Below are positions 45,579 through 57,700 of a DNA stretch of 64,000 bases, piece after piece. The notes under the pieces are model-generated. The model was not told the DNA's origin. It saw only the letters and a list, made by a program, of their open reading frames with translations, and ran no database searches. The position numbers were made by a program, and so were the translations under genes. Within the stretch, counting starts at the first letter, position 1. Each line of letters begins with the position of its first letter. Source of the DNA: Thelephora terrestris (Eukaryota > Basidiomycota > Agaricomycetes > Thelephorales > Thelephoraceae); contig WIUZ02000024.1 of the NCBI GenBank assembly GCA_015956445.1, positions 62,001 to 126,000 of the forward strand. Direction: 5' to 3'.

Positions 45579-46771
45579 ATGTCGGATCCACGACTTCCAC
45601 CAGAGCTCCTTGACCACATCGTCTCCTTCATACGCGAGGACGTCGAATCTCAAACGCTCAAAAATTGCTGCCTTGTTGCCAAATCGTGGGTTCCGCGCGC
45701 CAGAAAACGCCTTTTCGGCGCGATCTGGATCCCGTCCCGCGTTGGCTTTGAGGCATGGTGGAAGGTCTTCCCGGATCCAGATAGTTCGCCTGGACATTAC
45801 ACCCGCTCTCTGACCTTTCGAACCGTGGGCTTCCTCTTCTCCGGAGTCCCGGGAGGATGCAGTTTGATCCGCCCGTTTTCTAACGTCGTGCGATTGGAGA
45901 TGGTGAGCTGTAAGGATATCTCGCACGTTCGCTTCCTTCCATAACATCTCACCGGTTTCTCGAATTCTCCTAGGTTACGAAACCCCAACCGTTGCATCCC
46001 CCAAATTCTTCGAATTCATCTGTTCCTTCCCCCTTCTTGAGGACTTGGTGGTCGCAGTTTATGAGATTGGAAAAGACGACAATGACGGTCCCGTACTCCA
46101 ACCTCGAGCCTCGCCCCCGCTGACCGGAACCCTTGTACTTTGGCTTGAGCCAGGGATAGAGCATGTCGCTCGCGGATTGTTGGCCTTATCGAACGGCGTC
46201 CACTTTCGGAAATTCATGTTCACCTGGCATGTCGAGGAAGACTATCAATGGGTAATGGCTTTGGTGGAGAGGTGTTCTGATACCCTTGAATCCTTTAAAA
46301 TCAGTCGCAGCGGTCCGTTCCCTCCGCTTCCGTGACAACGCCAACGCCTGACTTGCATTCGCGCCAGGACATTCGTCAGAGGCTTTGATCGACTTGTCAA
46401 AAGCGACGAAGCTCAGACAGGTGGCGTTCGTTTTTGAAACCGATGCCAACTGGATCACAAACACGCTCAACACCATCCTGCCTGAACACAGAGATCTGCA
46501 AAAGATCTTGATATACGTCGGTTGGTATTACGACATTTCTGCTGAGGATCGGGCCGTAGATTCAAAGGAGGTTGTTGGAGAAGAGGTTTATAAGCAGTGG
46601 ATGGAGCTCGACGGACGTCTCGTCCAGCTCTGGGACGCACATGCAGCCCCCACAAAAGTCATAGCGGGAAGGGATGAATTCAAACTCGTTACAGGCCTAT
46701 TGCCAGAGCTAACGAAAAGGGGAGTACTTCAGCTAGTGACCTCCGCCGAGGAACATTTCTACGACAGCTAG
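45579..46771 (+). CDS. F-box protein, tandem copy 2
   Basis: Exons 45579-45909, 45974-46312, 46368-46771; phases close to 357 aa. ATG SDPRLPPELLDHIVSFI is the F-box start; LKNCCLVAKSWVPRARKRLF completes the F-box; then AWWKVFPDPDSSPGHYTRSL, YETPTVASPKFFEFIC, PLLEDLVVAVYEI, ASPPLTGTL and a final exon HSSEALIDLSKATKLRQVAF...VYKQWMELDGRL. The second intron uses a weak donor (GTCCGT), shared by all three copies. Such F-box genes are large, fast-evolving families in Agaricomycetes. Substrate unknown. Intact. Confidence 0.8.
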
Positions 46772-47146
46772 ACATGGTTCTCACGTCCCAAGTAGATACA
46801 AAACAAAAGCGGTTTATGAGAGCACGGAGGCAGTCATAGCATATGCGATAGAACAGTAAAAAAACAGCCAGTCGAAGGAGTTTACTGCGGGACGAGCCGG
46901 GAACAGGAGTTGGCGAATCCGCTGCGAAATCGCGAACACCCAGACTCACGGTAATGGTGAAGCCGCTTACAGGTGGCACCAATCTCCCAAGCGTCAGGTT
47001 CACCCTGGTCCAAATTGACCCGAGCGTTGTACAGTACGCCGCTCAAATGTGTCAGTCAGCGCCACAGAGCCGAGGTAGAATGTACAGCTCTATACAGCCG
47101 CTCGACACCATGATCTCCGGTGTCAGTGTGGACCAATTTGACCACG
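46772..47146. promoter_or_regulatory. Spacer with duplicated promoter block of copy 3
   Basis: 46950-47146 matches 45390-45578 upstream of copy 2. It carries the 5' untranslated region; no separate gene. Confidence 0.45.
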
Positions 47147-48351
47147 ATGTCGGATCCACGACTTCCACCAGAGCTCCTTGACTACATCTTCTCTTTCCTA
47201 CACAATGATATCGATTCTCAAACGCTCAAAAAGTGCTGCCTTGTTGCCAAATCGTGGATTCCACGCGCCAGAAAACGCCTTTTCGGCGTGGTCTGGATCC
47301 CGTCCCGCGTTGGCTTTGAGGCGTGGTGGAGGGTCTTCCCGGATCCAGACAGTTCGCCTGGACATTATACCCGCTCGCTGATCTTTCAAACCGCGAGCTT
47401 CCTCTTCTCCGGAGTCCCGGGATGGTGCAGTTTGGTACGCCCGTTTTCCAACGTCGTGCGATTGGAGATGCGGAGCTGTGAGGATATCTCGCACGTTCGC
47501 ATCCTTCCATAACTTCTAACCCATTTCTCGGATTCCCATAGATTACCATTACGGATTCGAAACCCCGACCGTTGCATCCTCCAAATTCTTCGAATTCATC
47601 TGTTCCTTCCCCCTTCTTGAGGACTTGCTTGTCGCAGTTTATGACATAGGAAAAGATTTCAATGACGGTCCCGTATTCCAACCTCGAGCCTCGCCCCCGT
47701 TGACCGGAACCCTTGGACTTCGGCTTGAGGGAGGGGTAGAGCACATCACTCGTGGATTATTGGCCTTATCGAACGGCATCCGCTTCAAGAAATTCGTGTT
47801 CACCTGGCGTTACGAGGAAGACCATCAGTGGGGAATGGCTTTGGTGGAGAGGTGTTCTGATACCCTTGAATCCTTCGGGATCAATCTCACCCGGGGTCCG
47901 TTCCCTCCGCTTCCGTGACAACGCCAACGCCTGACTTGTATTCGCGCTAGGACACTCGTCAGAGGCCGTGATCGACTTGTCAAAAGCGACGAAGCTCAGA
48001 CAGGTGGCGTTCGTTTTTGAAACCGATGCCAACTGGATCACAAACACGCTCAACACCATCTTGCCTGAACATAGAGATCTCCAGAAGATCTTGATATATT
48101 TCGTTCCGTATTTGGAAATTTCTCCTGATGACCCCATAGATTCAAAGGGGCTTGTCGGAGAAGAGGTTTATAAGCAGTGGATGGACCTCGATGGCCGTCT
48201 CGCCCAGCTCTGGGAAGCGCATGCAGTTCGCACCAAATTGATAGCGGCAAGGAAGGAATTCAGGATCGCAATGAGCCTATTGCCAGAGATAGCGAAAAGG
48301 GGGATACTTCAGCTAGTGACTTCCGCTGAGGAACAATTCTACAGCAACTAG
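47147..48351 (+). CDS. F-box protein, tandem copy 3
   Basis: Exons 47147-47477, 47542-47895, 47951-48351; phases close to 361 aa. Same design as copy 2: MSDPRLPPELLDYIFSFLH, LKKCCLVAKSWIPRARKRLF, YYHYGFETPTVASSKFFEF, PLLEDLLVAVYDIG, and an almost identical start of exon 3 (HSSEAVIDLSKATKLRQVAF). It differs from copy 2 in the loop after KILIY (FVPYLEISPDDPID against VGWYYDISAEDRAVD). Intact. Followed by a third, incomplete copy of the repeat spacer, into which the Copia element inserted. Confidence 0.8.
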
Positions 48352-48598
48352 ACAGGGTTCCCGTCGCCCAAGCAGATACGAAATAAAAGCGGTTTATTTA
48401 TGGGAGCACAGAGGCGGTGGTAGTGCACGCGATCGAACAGCCAAAGTGTCCAAAGACTCACAGCTAGTCGAAGGATTTCATAGTGGGACGTACACATGGG
48501 TCTGGAACAGGAGTTGGCGAATCCGCTGCGAAATCGAAAACGTCCAGACTTACGACGGAGGTAACGGGGGCCGGGTACCTAGCGAAGAAGGCGTTTTG

Positions 48599-48951
48599 TG
48601 TTGAGCAGGTAGAGTATATTCTATACTACTACATGGCGTACTCTAGTTCTTACCTGAGAGGGGAAGATATAGTAGTGCAAGTGGGGGAGAGAGAGAGAGA
48701 AGCGATTGATTGATCTATGGACACATGAGGGGTATATATACTATCTACTCTATTAACGTCACATCTATACAGTGTGACTGATGCATGGTCCGTGCGGCGG
48801 CTTAAGGCACGCGCGCGTTACACCGATCGATCGGGTCACTGATGTGACTCCGTCCCTTCGGGTCGCTTATTCAGCGCTCTCCGGCATCGGCTCTCGCTCG
48901 AAGCGGTAGAGCCGGTTGACCCGTTGCCGGGCACAGACCTTCGGTTCAACA
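48599..48951 (-). repeat. 3' LTR of the Copia element
   Basis: 353 bp; same sequence as 55303-55655 as far as I can compare by eye. Contains a GAGAGAGAGAGAG run and TATATATACTA. Bounded by TTTTG outside. Confidence 0.92.
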
Positions 48952-51900
48952 CTCCCCCTTACTAAGTACAGCTCCCTGTATAACTTCATTGGTGGGAACT
49001 GGACTGTAGTAAGTTGGAGGTATGTGCTCAGAGGAATTCAAGGCCTAAGGCATCTCTAAATTTTCTGAGTTTGACGACTCCAAGGTTCTTCGTCAGGAGA
49101 TCCGCGGGATTGTCATCTCCGGGAATGAAATACACTACCACGCGTCCATCATTGATGACTTCGCGAATATAATGATAGCGGATGTCGATGTGTTTCGACC
49201 TCTTTTCAGTGACCGGGTTTGAGGCGATAAAGATCGAGCCTTGGTTATCTCCGCAGATTGGGATGGCTTTAAGGTCATAGCCAAGCTCCCCCAGAAGGGT
49301 ATGCATCCAGACTACTTGGCGGCTACAATCGGAGAGCGCCATGTATTCAGCCTCAGTGGACGACAGTGCAATGGTTTTCTGCGCTCTTGAGGTCCATGAG
49401 ATGAGCCCTTTTGCCATTCGGACAAAGTATCCACTTTGGGATCGTCTCTGAGTGGGGTCTGAAGCCCAGTCTGAGTCGGTACAGGCTGAGATACCTTCCC
49501 GTGAATCTCCGTCGTAGGTTAATCGATATTTGGAAGTCCCGATTAAATAGCGGCAGATATACAGCGCTTTCTCGACGTGCTCTTTTGATGGGTTTGCAGC
49601 ATATTGCGCAAGTTTGGTAACCGCAAAGGCGATATCTGGTCGGGTACCCAGCATGAGGTATAGTAAGGAACCAATTATGGTTTGGAACCTGCTTCGTCTT
49701 TCCGGGCATGTTACCTCTGTTGACGGAGTCGGCACATACCCGGCCGGGAGAGGGGTTGCTGCGACTTTAGCATTTTGCATTCCACATCGCTCAAGGACCG
49801 TTTGAAGGTAGGCGCATTGATCTATGGAGATTTTGCTGCCATGTCGGGTGATCCTCATGCGGAGGAAATCGGTTAGGTCCCCTAAATCCCTGGTTTCCCA
49901 TATCTTCATAAACTCCCCCTTGAGCTGCTCCGTAAGCGCTGTGTGGGGTCCGGTAAAGATGGCATCGTCTACGTAGATTAACGCAATCACGAATCTCCCA
50001 TCTTTATCCTGGTAGATGAAGATCCCAGCATCTGAGCTCAAGGATTTAAATCCGAGCTTTTCCATGGACCGTTTCAGGGCTCGCCACCATGCGAGCCCGG
50101 CTTGTTTCAGTCCGTAGAGGGCACGCTTTAAGCGGAGAACATGAGTCTCTTTTCCTGGAGCTACGAATCCCTCTGGTTGTTCCATGTATATTTCCTCGTC
50201 GAGTTCGCCGTATAGGTACGCGTTTCGAACATCGAGTCCTTTGAGGACCCATCCTCCGAGGGCGGCCATTGCAAATATTAGGCGCACTGTCTCGAATCGG
50301 ACAACGGGGGAGAACACGGCATCATAGTCCATTCCCTCAACCTGTGAGAAGCCTTTTGCTACTAAGCGGGCTTTCTTGCGACCATCTGGTTTCTGGTCGA
50401 ATACCCAGCGGTTTTTGATAACTTTGCGGCCTCGGGGGCGCTCTACCAGGTCGTATACTTTGCGCCTGCGAAGAGCTTCCAACTCTTCGTTGCAGGCTGT
50501 CCTCCATTCCTCGAGCTCTGCCTGTGGTAGTGTGGCGATGTCTCGGTATTTCCATTCTTTTGGAGTTTTTTCGTTGGCGGTTGGTGAGACGGCTTTCGAA
50601 ATTAAGAGGTTTTGGAGTTCTACTCCCCCTTCCCGGCATAGCCTAGCTAGAAGGGCGTCAGTGTCTTCCTCAGGGGTGGTGAATCCGGTGACCCGCCGTC
50701 TATTCGCGCGACCTTCGAATCTAGTGCTAGTCCCCAGTCCCTGTCTCCCTACCCCGCTAGCTACTGACTACGCGAGCCGACGACCCCTCGATCGGTCACA
50801 GGGGTGTCACGCCCACTTGACGTCCCGATCATCAAACCGTTCTCGCGATCCCTTCGACGTGCGTCATCGCCTACTGCTTCCGCATCCGTGGCCGTCCTCC
50901 CCGAACGGCACATGACGTGTTGATCGGCCGATGCCTCCCGATCCCTTATCTCGTCGCGATGACGCGTCCCCTCCCCCGGTCCGGTTCCCTTCAGTCTAGA
51001 CACGTGTCGACTCGTTCCTTCTCGCTCGCCAATCATCTTCGACTGCTCCCGCTCTCCCGCCCGGTTACGATCTTTTGATCTCGAACCCGTAGACTTTCCC
51101 TTTTGGCTCTGTTTCTCACGATCGCTCCATCCTCTCGGTAAGACCTGTCCCAGCCTCGTTCCGGCCTCCCGATGAACCGTTCGTCTCCCTACCCTGCGTC
51201 GGACTCTCGTTTATCCCTTTCTATCTACCTGTTCTTATTCTCCCACCGTTTCTCCATTTGTTCGCTACTTTTCTCATCTCTTTCGCGTAGATCGCACTGT
51301 CCCTACCTATAAATACCCTGTACTAGCTAGTTGAACGAACAAGAAACCCCCGGGGCCTCTTCACACCTCTTCTCCCTTCTGCTTGAACGACCTGATCATC
51401 AAAAACCTCCAGCTCCTCGCTCTGACATCGATTCCACTAGCCCCATAGTTCCAATAGACCCCTAGCCTACTAGCCCATCGTCATCGTCTAGCAGGAGTTT
51501 GCTAGTACGGAGTTCTCCCTTCTCGTCCCGACGACGTCGCGACCTACCGCGGTTCCCTCTCCTCTGTCTAGCTTCTCTCCCCTTCCCGACCTCTGCACAA
51601 CCGGCGACCCCTCGCCCCCACTTCTGCTATTCTGGTCGTGTCCCGACTCCACCCGGATAGTAGCAGTTCACCGGATGGTTCAACGGACTTCTCAACCTCA
51701 TCTTCGGATTCTGACGCCGCTTCGGTCTCTTCCTCAGTGGAGGATTCTCTCTCAGGAAGTGGCTGCGTGCTAGGTCCGGGAATTGCTCCTGAACTTCGCC
51801 CGCGCCTAGGTGCTACGGAAAAATCTCCGACAACCTTCTTCCAATCCTTCATACGCCGGGTAGATTTAATTATCTCTACCGGATGCTCACTACCGTAAAC

Positions 51901-54900
51901 ATTGCCGGGCTTGGCCGGTACTTTTCGCTCACGCTGAGGCCTCCGAGTTTTAACAGGTGACGGAGGCATAATCGTTGGCGGGGCGGGTGGTGCATCCTCA
52001 GGGCCGGAATCAGAGCTAGAGCTGGGTGTGGGTGATCTCGGCGGCTCCGAACTGGGCGCTTTAGATTGTACCGGCGTCTGCGGCCGTGGTGCGGGCTCGA
52101 TAGCACGTTCCTTGCCTTTTGAGGAAGGCTTGGGGGTAGGTTTGGGACGCGCTGAGGGTGCTGCGTCATCCTCCTCTTGTCCTCCTGGAAGGGGACACTG
52201 GCAGTCACCGTCTTTATGACAGTGATGACTGGGTAGGGGTGGCGCAGTAGATTGCAGCCGTGTGTTTCGCCGTATACTGGCAGTTGGGCACTTTGGAAAG
52301 TGCAACTCATCGAAGGTGGCCTGAGCAGCGGAGAAAATGATGTTGTTAGGTCCGCGCATAAAGATCCATCCTTTTCCTCCCGGGTGAGTACCCAGGTAGG
52401 TCATCAATTCTGATCGGGGCGCGAGTTTATTTATCCGTACTTCTTCCGGGATGAAGACGTAGGCTCCGCAGCTGAAGACCCGAAGGTGATCAATTGAAGG
52501 CTTACTTCCATTTAATAGTTGGAATGGAGTCTGCCAATTTAGGCGACGGTTCGGCGTTCGATTGTAAACGTGAGTTGCGTGGTCAAGGGCGAATTCCCAC
52601 CAAGACTGAGGGAGGCAAGCCTGTAATCTCATGGATTCTGCCTTATCCATCAACGTTCGAATGATCCTCTCCGCGCGACCATTTTGTTGGTGTGCATGCG
52701 GAATAGATTGGAGGATCTCAATCCCCTTTTCCTTGAGCATCATCGTAAATGTTAGGGACGTGTACTCCCCCCCGGCATCAGACATCCATCGACGTACTTT
52801 CTTCTGGTATTTGGTTTCAACCATAGCCAGGAAGTGTCTGGTAGCCATAAGTGCAGCGTCCTTAGTGCGCAAATTCATGGTCCAGGCGTGTGAGGTATAG
52901 TCGTCATAGAAGACGATTGAGTACTTGTACTTGCGATAGGATTCAATGGGGAAGGTTTTTAGATCCGAATGGATCAGCTCGAAAGGGGCGCTTGCTCTGG
53001 TGTTGGATGGGGGAAAGGTTTTATTTGTCATCTTTCCTTGCGCACATCCAGTGCAGAGGTGCTCTTTTGGGATTTCGACATGAGGAAAATCCTTGACATG
53101 TTTCCCAGCCTTTTGGATCACTTCTTTTGAGGGGTGAGCCAGTCGGCGGTGCATGATTTCAAAATCAGCACTATAAATGGTCTCAATTTTAGCAGCAGTA
53201 AGTTGCGCTCCGAGGAGAGTTTTGATGACGTAAATACTGTCATCCTCGGTTCGAGGGTGGAAGGTAAGAAATTCTGTTTCTTCCTCATAGAGTGAGATTT
53301 CGCGAGCACTCCCCCTTGAGAGGAGTCCGCTTTTGAGGAACTGACCAAGGGACAGCAGCCTATGGGAGATGTCTGGGACATGATAGACAGGACTTAGTCG
53401 AACGGCCTTTTCGTTTATGTGGAGGACCACTGTTCCTTTACCAATAATCGTCGTGAAGCTGGTCGCTGTTCTTAAAGGAATGGACTCAATAGCCTCGTAC
53501 TCCACGAAGTCGTTTATGTTAAAAGTAAAGTGCCAGGATGCTCCAGAATCGAGCATCCACACAGCTTCAGTTTCACTCGGGGCAGACAAGGTAAAACAAA
53601 TATATTCGGAAGCTACTACTGAAGACCTAGACTTATCTTCAGGTGCTGTGGAGTCGTTAGTTTCGTTACTCAACACTAAATTTGTTTCATACCTTCCACC
53701 AAGGCCAGACGGACCGTCAACCGACACAGGGGAGACAACATCCATCTCTTCATCCGACCACCCCAGGCTTACTTCATCCTCGCCTGGCGGGGTACGCGCC
53801 TTTTTGCGGGGGCGAGGATCGATTGTCTGCTCATAAGAGCGTTCCAGCCTTTTTAGGGTCTCAATCGAAGGCTTCACGCTTATGCGTGCTGCAAGGTCCC
53901 TAGCCTCCTGTACGGAGGGGTAGAAGGAAGGGGCCCCTGTGCCTTGACGATGGACGGGGAGATGGCGTATGGGAAAAGCTGCCATGGAGGCAAAACCATA
54001 ATCCGAGACCAAGATGTTAGAGCCGGAGGGAACCGGAGGTTGTGGAGGGGGAGGTGGCATTTGAGACTCGTCAGTTTGCTGAGCCTGTTGCTGGAATCTT
54101 CCTCGACCTCCTCTTTGTCCTCGACGGTTTCGTCCTCGGCCTTGGCCTTGGGGCTGGCTCCCGTCGTGCTGCTGCTGCTGCTGCTGGAAATTTGGGTTCC
54201 CAGGGGCGCGCTGTACGTTGGACAACTTTTGTGCTTGTTGTCCGGAGCGACGGGAGCTGGACTTCTGCTCCCAGGCCAGTTTGACCATTTTCCTCAGCTC
54301 ACCGATCTGGACTTTACCGATATCGTCGGCCTGGCAGAGGATCTGGGCAAGGTAATCGTAGGCAGGGGGCATCCGGGAGAGTATCATCATGGCTTTGATG
54401 AAATCTGGGACTGCTGCATTGGCTTCAGCGAGTCGACCAAAGTGGGCCATGATTTTATCTATCGCCGGGATGGGGTCCGCATTTCCGGGGATCTGTACGT
54501 CCAGAGCGCTTTTGAACTCCGAATAGATCCCCATTACGCCGGGTTTCCCATATTCCGCATCGATCGCCTGATACAAGGCCCAAGCGTCCTCTTCGGTCTT
54601 GTGTTTTGCCTGGATGTCAGGGCTTAGCCTCAGGAATATGTTTCCGAGGGCTTTGGAGTTGTTTTCCTCCCATGCTTCGAGCGCGTCTTCGTCAATGTCT
54701 TCACCGCCCTCCTGTGCCGGAATTTCTTCAGCATCATCGGTGGCAGGGACAGCTGCTATGTATGGTCGTACCGTTTTGGTGGGCTTTCCCTTCTTCATCA
54801 GTCTCCACTGTCCTTGTGCCATCAAGAAACTTCTGACGGCAGGGGCCCATCGCTGATAGTTGGGGCCTTCGAGGACGGGGACGAGAGAGGTAAGCTGAGA

Positions 54901-55302
54901 CGACATTTTTTCTTTGGTTTTGGGGGGTGGAAGTGCCTACGCCCAAAATAAGAGTCATCAGTTAATGAACGCTTCTATGCCAAATGCAATGAAAGAGGGA
55001 AGAATTTAGCCTTTCCCTTTTTAAGGATTACTTTAGTGAGAGGTTTATTGCATGTTGCCTCAGTCCACACCGTCGGCAGATGTTAATCGACTACCCTCCC
55101 CTTATGGGGTCTACGAATGTGTGTTGTGCTCAGCTTAGCCAATCACTGTTTCATCCCCTTTTGGGGTTTTGACTTTTGTTCTAAGTCCCCTTCCTGCGCA
55201 GTGGCAGCCACAGAGGGCGCACTAAGGTAAGATTAGAGCCTGTTCACAGCGCAGCCATAGAGGCGCAGCTTGGAACACAGGGCGTAGCCCGGGCTCATAA
55301 CC

Positions 55303-55655
55303 TGTTGAGCAGGTAGAGTATATTCTATACTACTACATGGCGTACTCTAGTTCTTACCTGAGAGGGGAAGATATAGTAGTGCAAGTGGGGGAGAGAGAGA
55401 GAGAAGCGATTGATTGATCTATGGACACATGAGGGGTATATATACTATCTACTCTATTAACGTCACATCTATACAGTGTGACTGATGCATGGTCCGTGCG
55501 GCGGCTTAAGGCACGCGCGCGTTACACCGATCGATCGGGTCACTGATGTGACTCCGTCCCTTCGGGTCGCTTATTCAGCGCTCTCCGGCATCGGCTCTCG
55601 CTCGAAGCGGTAGAGCCGGTTGACCCGTTGCCGGGCACAGACCTTCGGTTCAACA
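55303..55655 (-). repeat. 5' LTR of the Copia element
   Basis: 353 bp; partner of 48599-48951. Followed outside by the TTTTG duplication, and inside by the primer-binding region whose plus-strand reading contains GGGCTCATAACC. Confidence 0.92.
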
Positions 55656-56043
55656 TTTTGGTCACCACCGATGTAGAGCCCAGTCCAGGTTTGGAGCGTC
55701 GGGATGGCTGTCACTGGGTCCAGGGTAGAATAGGTTTTTGGGGGATTATTCTAAACTAGAAAAATGCCGACTTGATGTCGGCAGAAACCTTGCTTGCCAA
55801 CAAAGTCAAGTCGTCGATCAGATTTTTCACACAGGTTGCTCGTATCCAGCCAGAACAGTTTGAGTGGGGACAAATTTAATTATGAGAGGAGTGTGGTGTA
55901 ATCAGTGAAACACAACTTTAAGAAAGGGTCATTTTGTAGTTCTACGTGACTAAGCACGGCTAGAAGAGGCTGCAGCGATCTAGCCGCACCTGAAACCCCA
56001 GTTAGCCTGTGTTCACAACTCGATAGCGCATCGCACAGTAATC
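55656..56043. other. Spacer between the Copia element and the next gene
   Basis: 388 bp, no gene. It holds a short inverted motif GCCGACTTGATGTCGGC near 55766. Presumably the 3' region of the gene at 56044-56627. Confidence 0.4.
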
Positions 56044-56627
56044 TTACCTCATAGATTTTGCCAACGGCTCATTCTCTTTGTCGTCATCGTCATCCCTACG
56101 GCGTTTGGTGGGGGTAAATGAGCCAAAGTAGGCGTCGTGCATCAACACCCTCTTCTTTCGGGGGGTGGCGGGAGACGCTCCCGGTGGTGGGAGGATAACA
56201 CGAAGTTGAACGATACGTGCACTGAAGGTATCCACTGCACGTTTTTCCTTTCCCTTACGGATCAGATAGTGAGTAAGTTCGAAGCGGGCAATGACAGTGG
56301 CGCCATCCAAGCGCTTTCCGTAGTACAGGGGCTCTAGAAGAACTCCGTTTTGATCATATGCTGGCAGGGGATTCACTTGATATCCCTCTGCTGCGACAGC
56401 AAGCGCTTCTGCCGCTTCAGGAGTAGAAGTAGGCCATGCTCGTGTGTATGCCACATCTGAGGTCACGCCATCAGCGAATGATCAGACTCAGAGAGAAAAT
56501 GACAAGTAACCCACCCGAAGGATCCGCCATCTCAGGATCCTCATATTCCTAACACAGCCGGCCATTAGTTTCAAGAAAGAAAATGACAGAGAGTGAGTGG
56601 ACCTACCGTGAAGAGCTGGTGGCGCAT
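56044..56627 (-). CDS. Small lineage-specific protein
   Basis: Exons (minus) 56627-56607, 56548-56515, 56456-56044; phases close to 155 aa. Starts MRHQLFTEYEDPEMADPSD. Core NPLPAYDQNGVLLEPLYYG, LDGATVIARFELTHYLI, DTFSARIVQLRVILPPP, then KKRVLMHDAYFG and an acidic D/E run with a basic KRRRDD patch near the end. This pattern (PAYD.nG.LI.P..Y, GA.V.v.F.LTHw.I, I.iRVL.PP) recurs, from memory, in small uncharacterised Agaricomycete proteins. Possible nuclear localisation from KRRR. Function unknown. The Copia element lies just beyond its 3' flank. Confidence 0.65.
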
Positions 56628-56884
56628 GCGAATGCTATTGGTTGATCCGTGAACGACTGTGTTTCGTTCGTTGCGCGAGTCACCACATCGGGAAAAGGGG
56701 AAAATACTTATGACGCGGAATAGGGTTTATAAACCCTCGTTGTATTAACAGCGCGTTGTTGATATATCGAGGGTTTCATAACAGCCGCATTTCTTTTGGA
56801 ACAGGTTTACACAAGTGATATAGATTCAACTAGGTTTTCGTTCATTTTGTACGGGGTACATATAGACTATGAGTTGTTTACGAT
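56628..56884. other. AT-rich spacer
   Basis: Upstream flank of the preceding gene; no gene or repeat supported. Confidence 0.35.
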
Positions 56885-57700
56885 ATCTTCGAAAACCAAA
56901 CATCTCCTTATGTAACCGACATTGGGTAGACGGTCCGTTCGTCTGCCTGATGAGGAGCTCGTGAGGGCTTGATTATATAAATGAGCATGCCAAAAAATCA
57001 ACCTAGGGTTTATGCAGGTATTATACACCATACAACTGGGGTATCTACCGTATAGCACAGTCATATGGTCAATGGTCAGCATATATTGTTCGGTATGTAT
57101 GTTAGACGTATTAACAATAGCCTCAAATGGTACACAACGCGTTATGTACTTGGTGATAGGTAGATGATCCGATTGTCAATCTGATACCGGCCTTGGGAGG
57201 TCCCGATTGTATAGTTGGGCGCATTATAAGATTTCTTTGGGTCTCACATAGACGTCGTATTGTCGACGGTCGCTATATACAGTTGATATTTAATCTCTAT
57301 TGCTTTCAAAAGGTAAACAGCGTGTTATATACTCGGCATCGCACAAATGACCCGGTCATCAACCTGACGCGGGCCTCAGGAGGACCCTGTTAGTTAATCG
57401 GGTGTAGCGTAAAATTTACTTGTGACATATGAAACAACGTATGCTATACAACTGAGGTGTTGGCTATATAGATGTATTCATGTTTCAAAAGACCGGTATA
57501 TAAAGTTCAGTATTTAGTTTACGTTACATTCAAAAGATGAACATCATGTTTTGTATTCGATGTTGAGTAGACGATCCGATCGTCGACTTGACATCGGTCT
57601 CGTGAAGACCCAAGTAGATAGTGCGGTGCACCAACAATATATCGTGACTTATGTAGATGTCATACCACTTACAGCGGGCCGTTTGGTCAAGAAACGGTGT
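56885..57700. repeat. Degenerate tandem array, about four units of 190-230 bp
   Basis: A diverged block (GTAGACGGTCCG / GTAGATGATCCG / AATGACCCGGTCATC / GTAGACGATCCGATCG) recurs near 56926, 57160, 57346 and 57567, each followed by a CTTGA/CCTGA..C(G)GG segment, and preceded by TCAAA.GGT.AACA..GCGTT/GTGTT. Between them lie TATATA-rich stretches. No coding potential. Old satellite-like repeat, heavily mutated. Confidence 0.5.

Larger units (their letters stand above)
45330..48560 (+). repeat. Tandem duplication, unit about 1.57-1.6 kb
   Basis: Promoter block plus F-box gene repeated: upstream blocks at about 45395 and 46955; genes at 45579 and 47147 (start-to-start 1568 bp); and downstream GGAACAGGAGTTGGCGAATC at about 46890 and 48505. 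Copies 2 and 3 are close in sequence (long shared runs in exon 3), copy 1 more diverged. Confidence 0.8.
48599..55655 (-). mobile_element. Ty1/Copia LTR retrotransposon, young
   Basis: Fossil, 7057 bp, read on the minus strand. LTRs 55303-55655 (5') and 48599-48951 (3'), 353 bp each, look identical by eye; both are TGTTGAGC...GGTTCAACA. Target duplication TTTTG at 48594-48598 and 55656-55660. Primer-binding region next to the 5' LTR at 55287-55302; polypurine tract AAGGGGGAG next to the 3' LTR. Parts: gag, protease (LDSGASWHF), GAG-pre-integrase and integrase in frame 54906-51568; RT and RNase H (YVDDAIFTG, SSTEAEYMAL) in frame 50482-49028. The PR-IN-RT-RH order defines Copia. Likely very recent. 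Appears broken in about one place between integrase and RT, otherwise nearly whole. Confidence 0.92.

Noticed and set aside
55287-55302. A tRNA-Met gene suggested by GGGCTCATAACC
   Set aside because: Only the anticodon-arm sequence is present, with no D arm, T arm or acceptor stem; it is the Copia primer-binding region.
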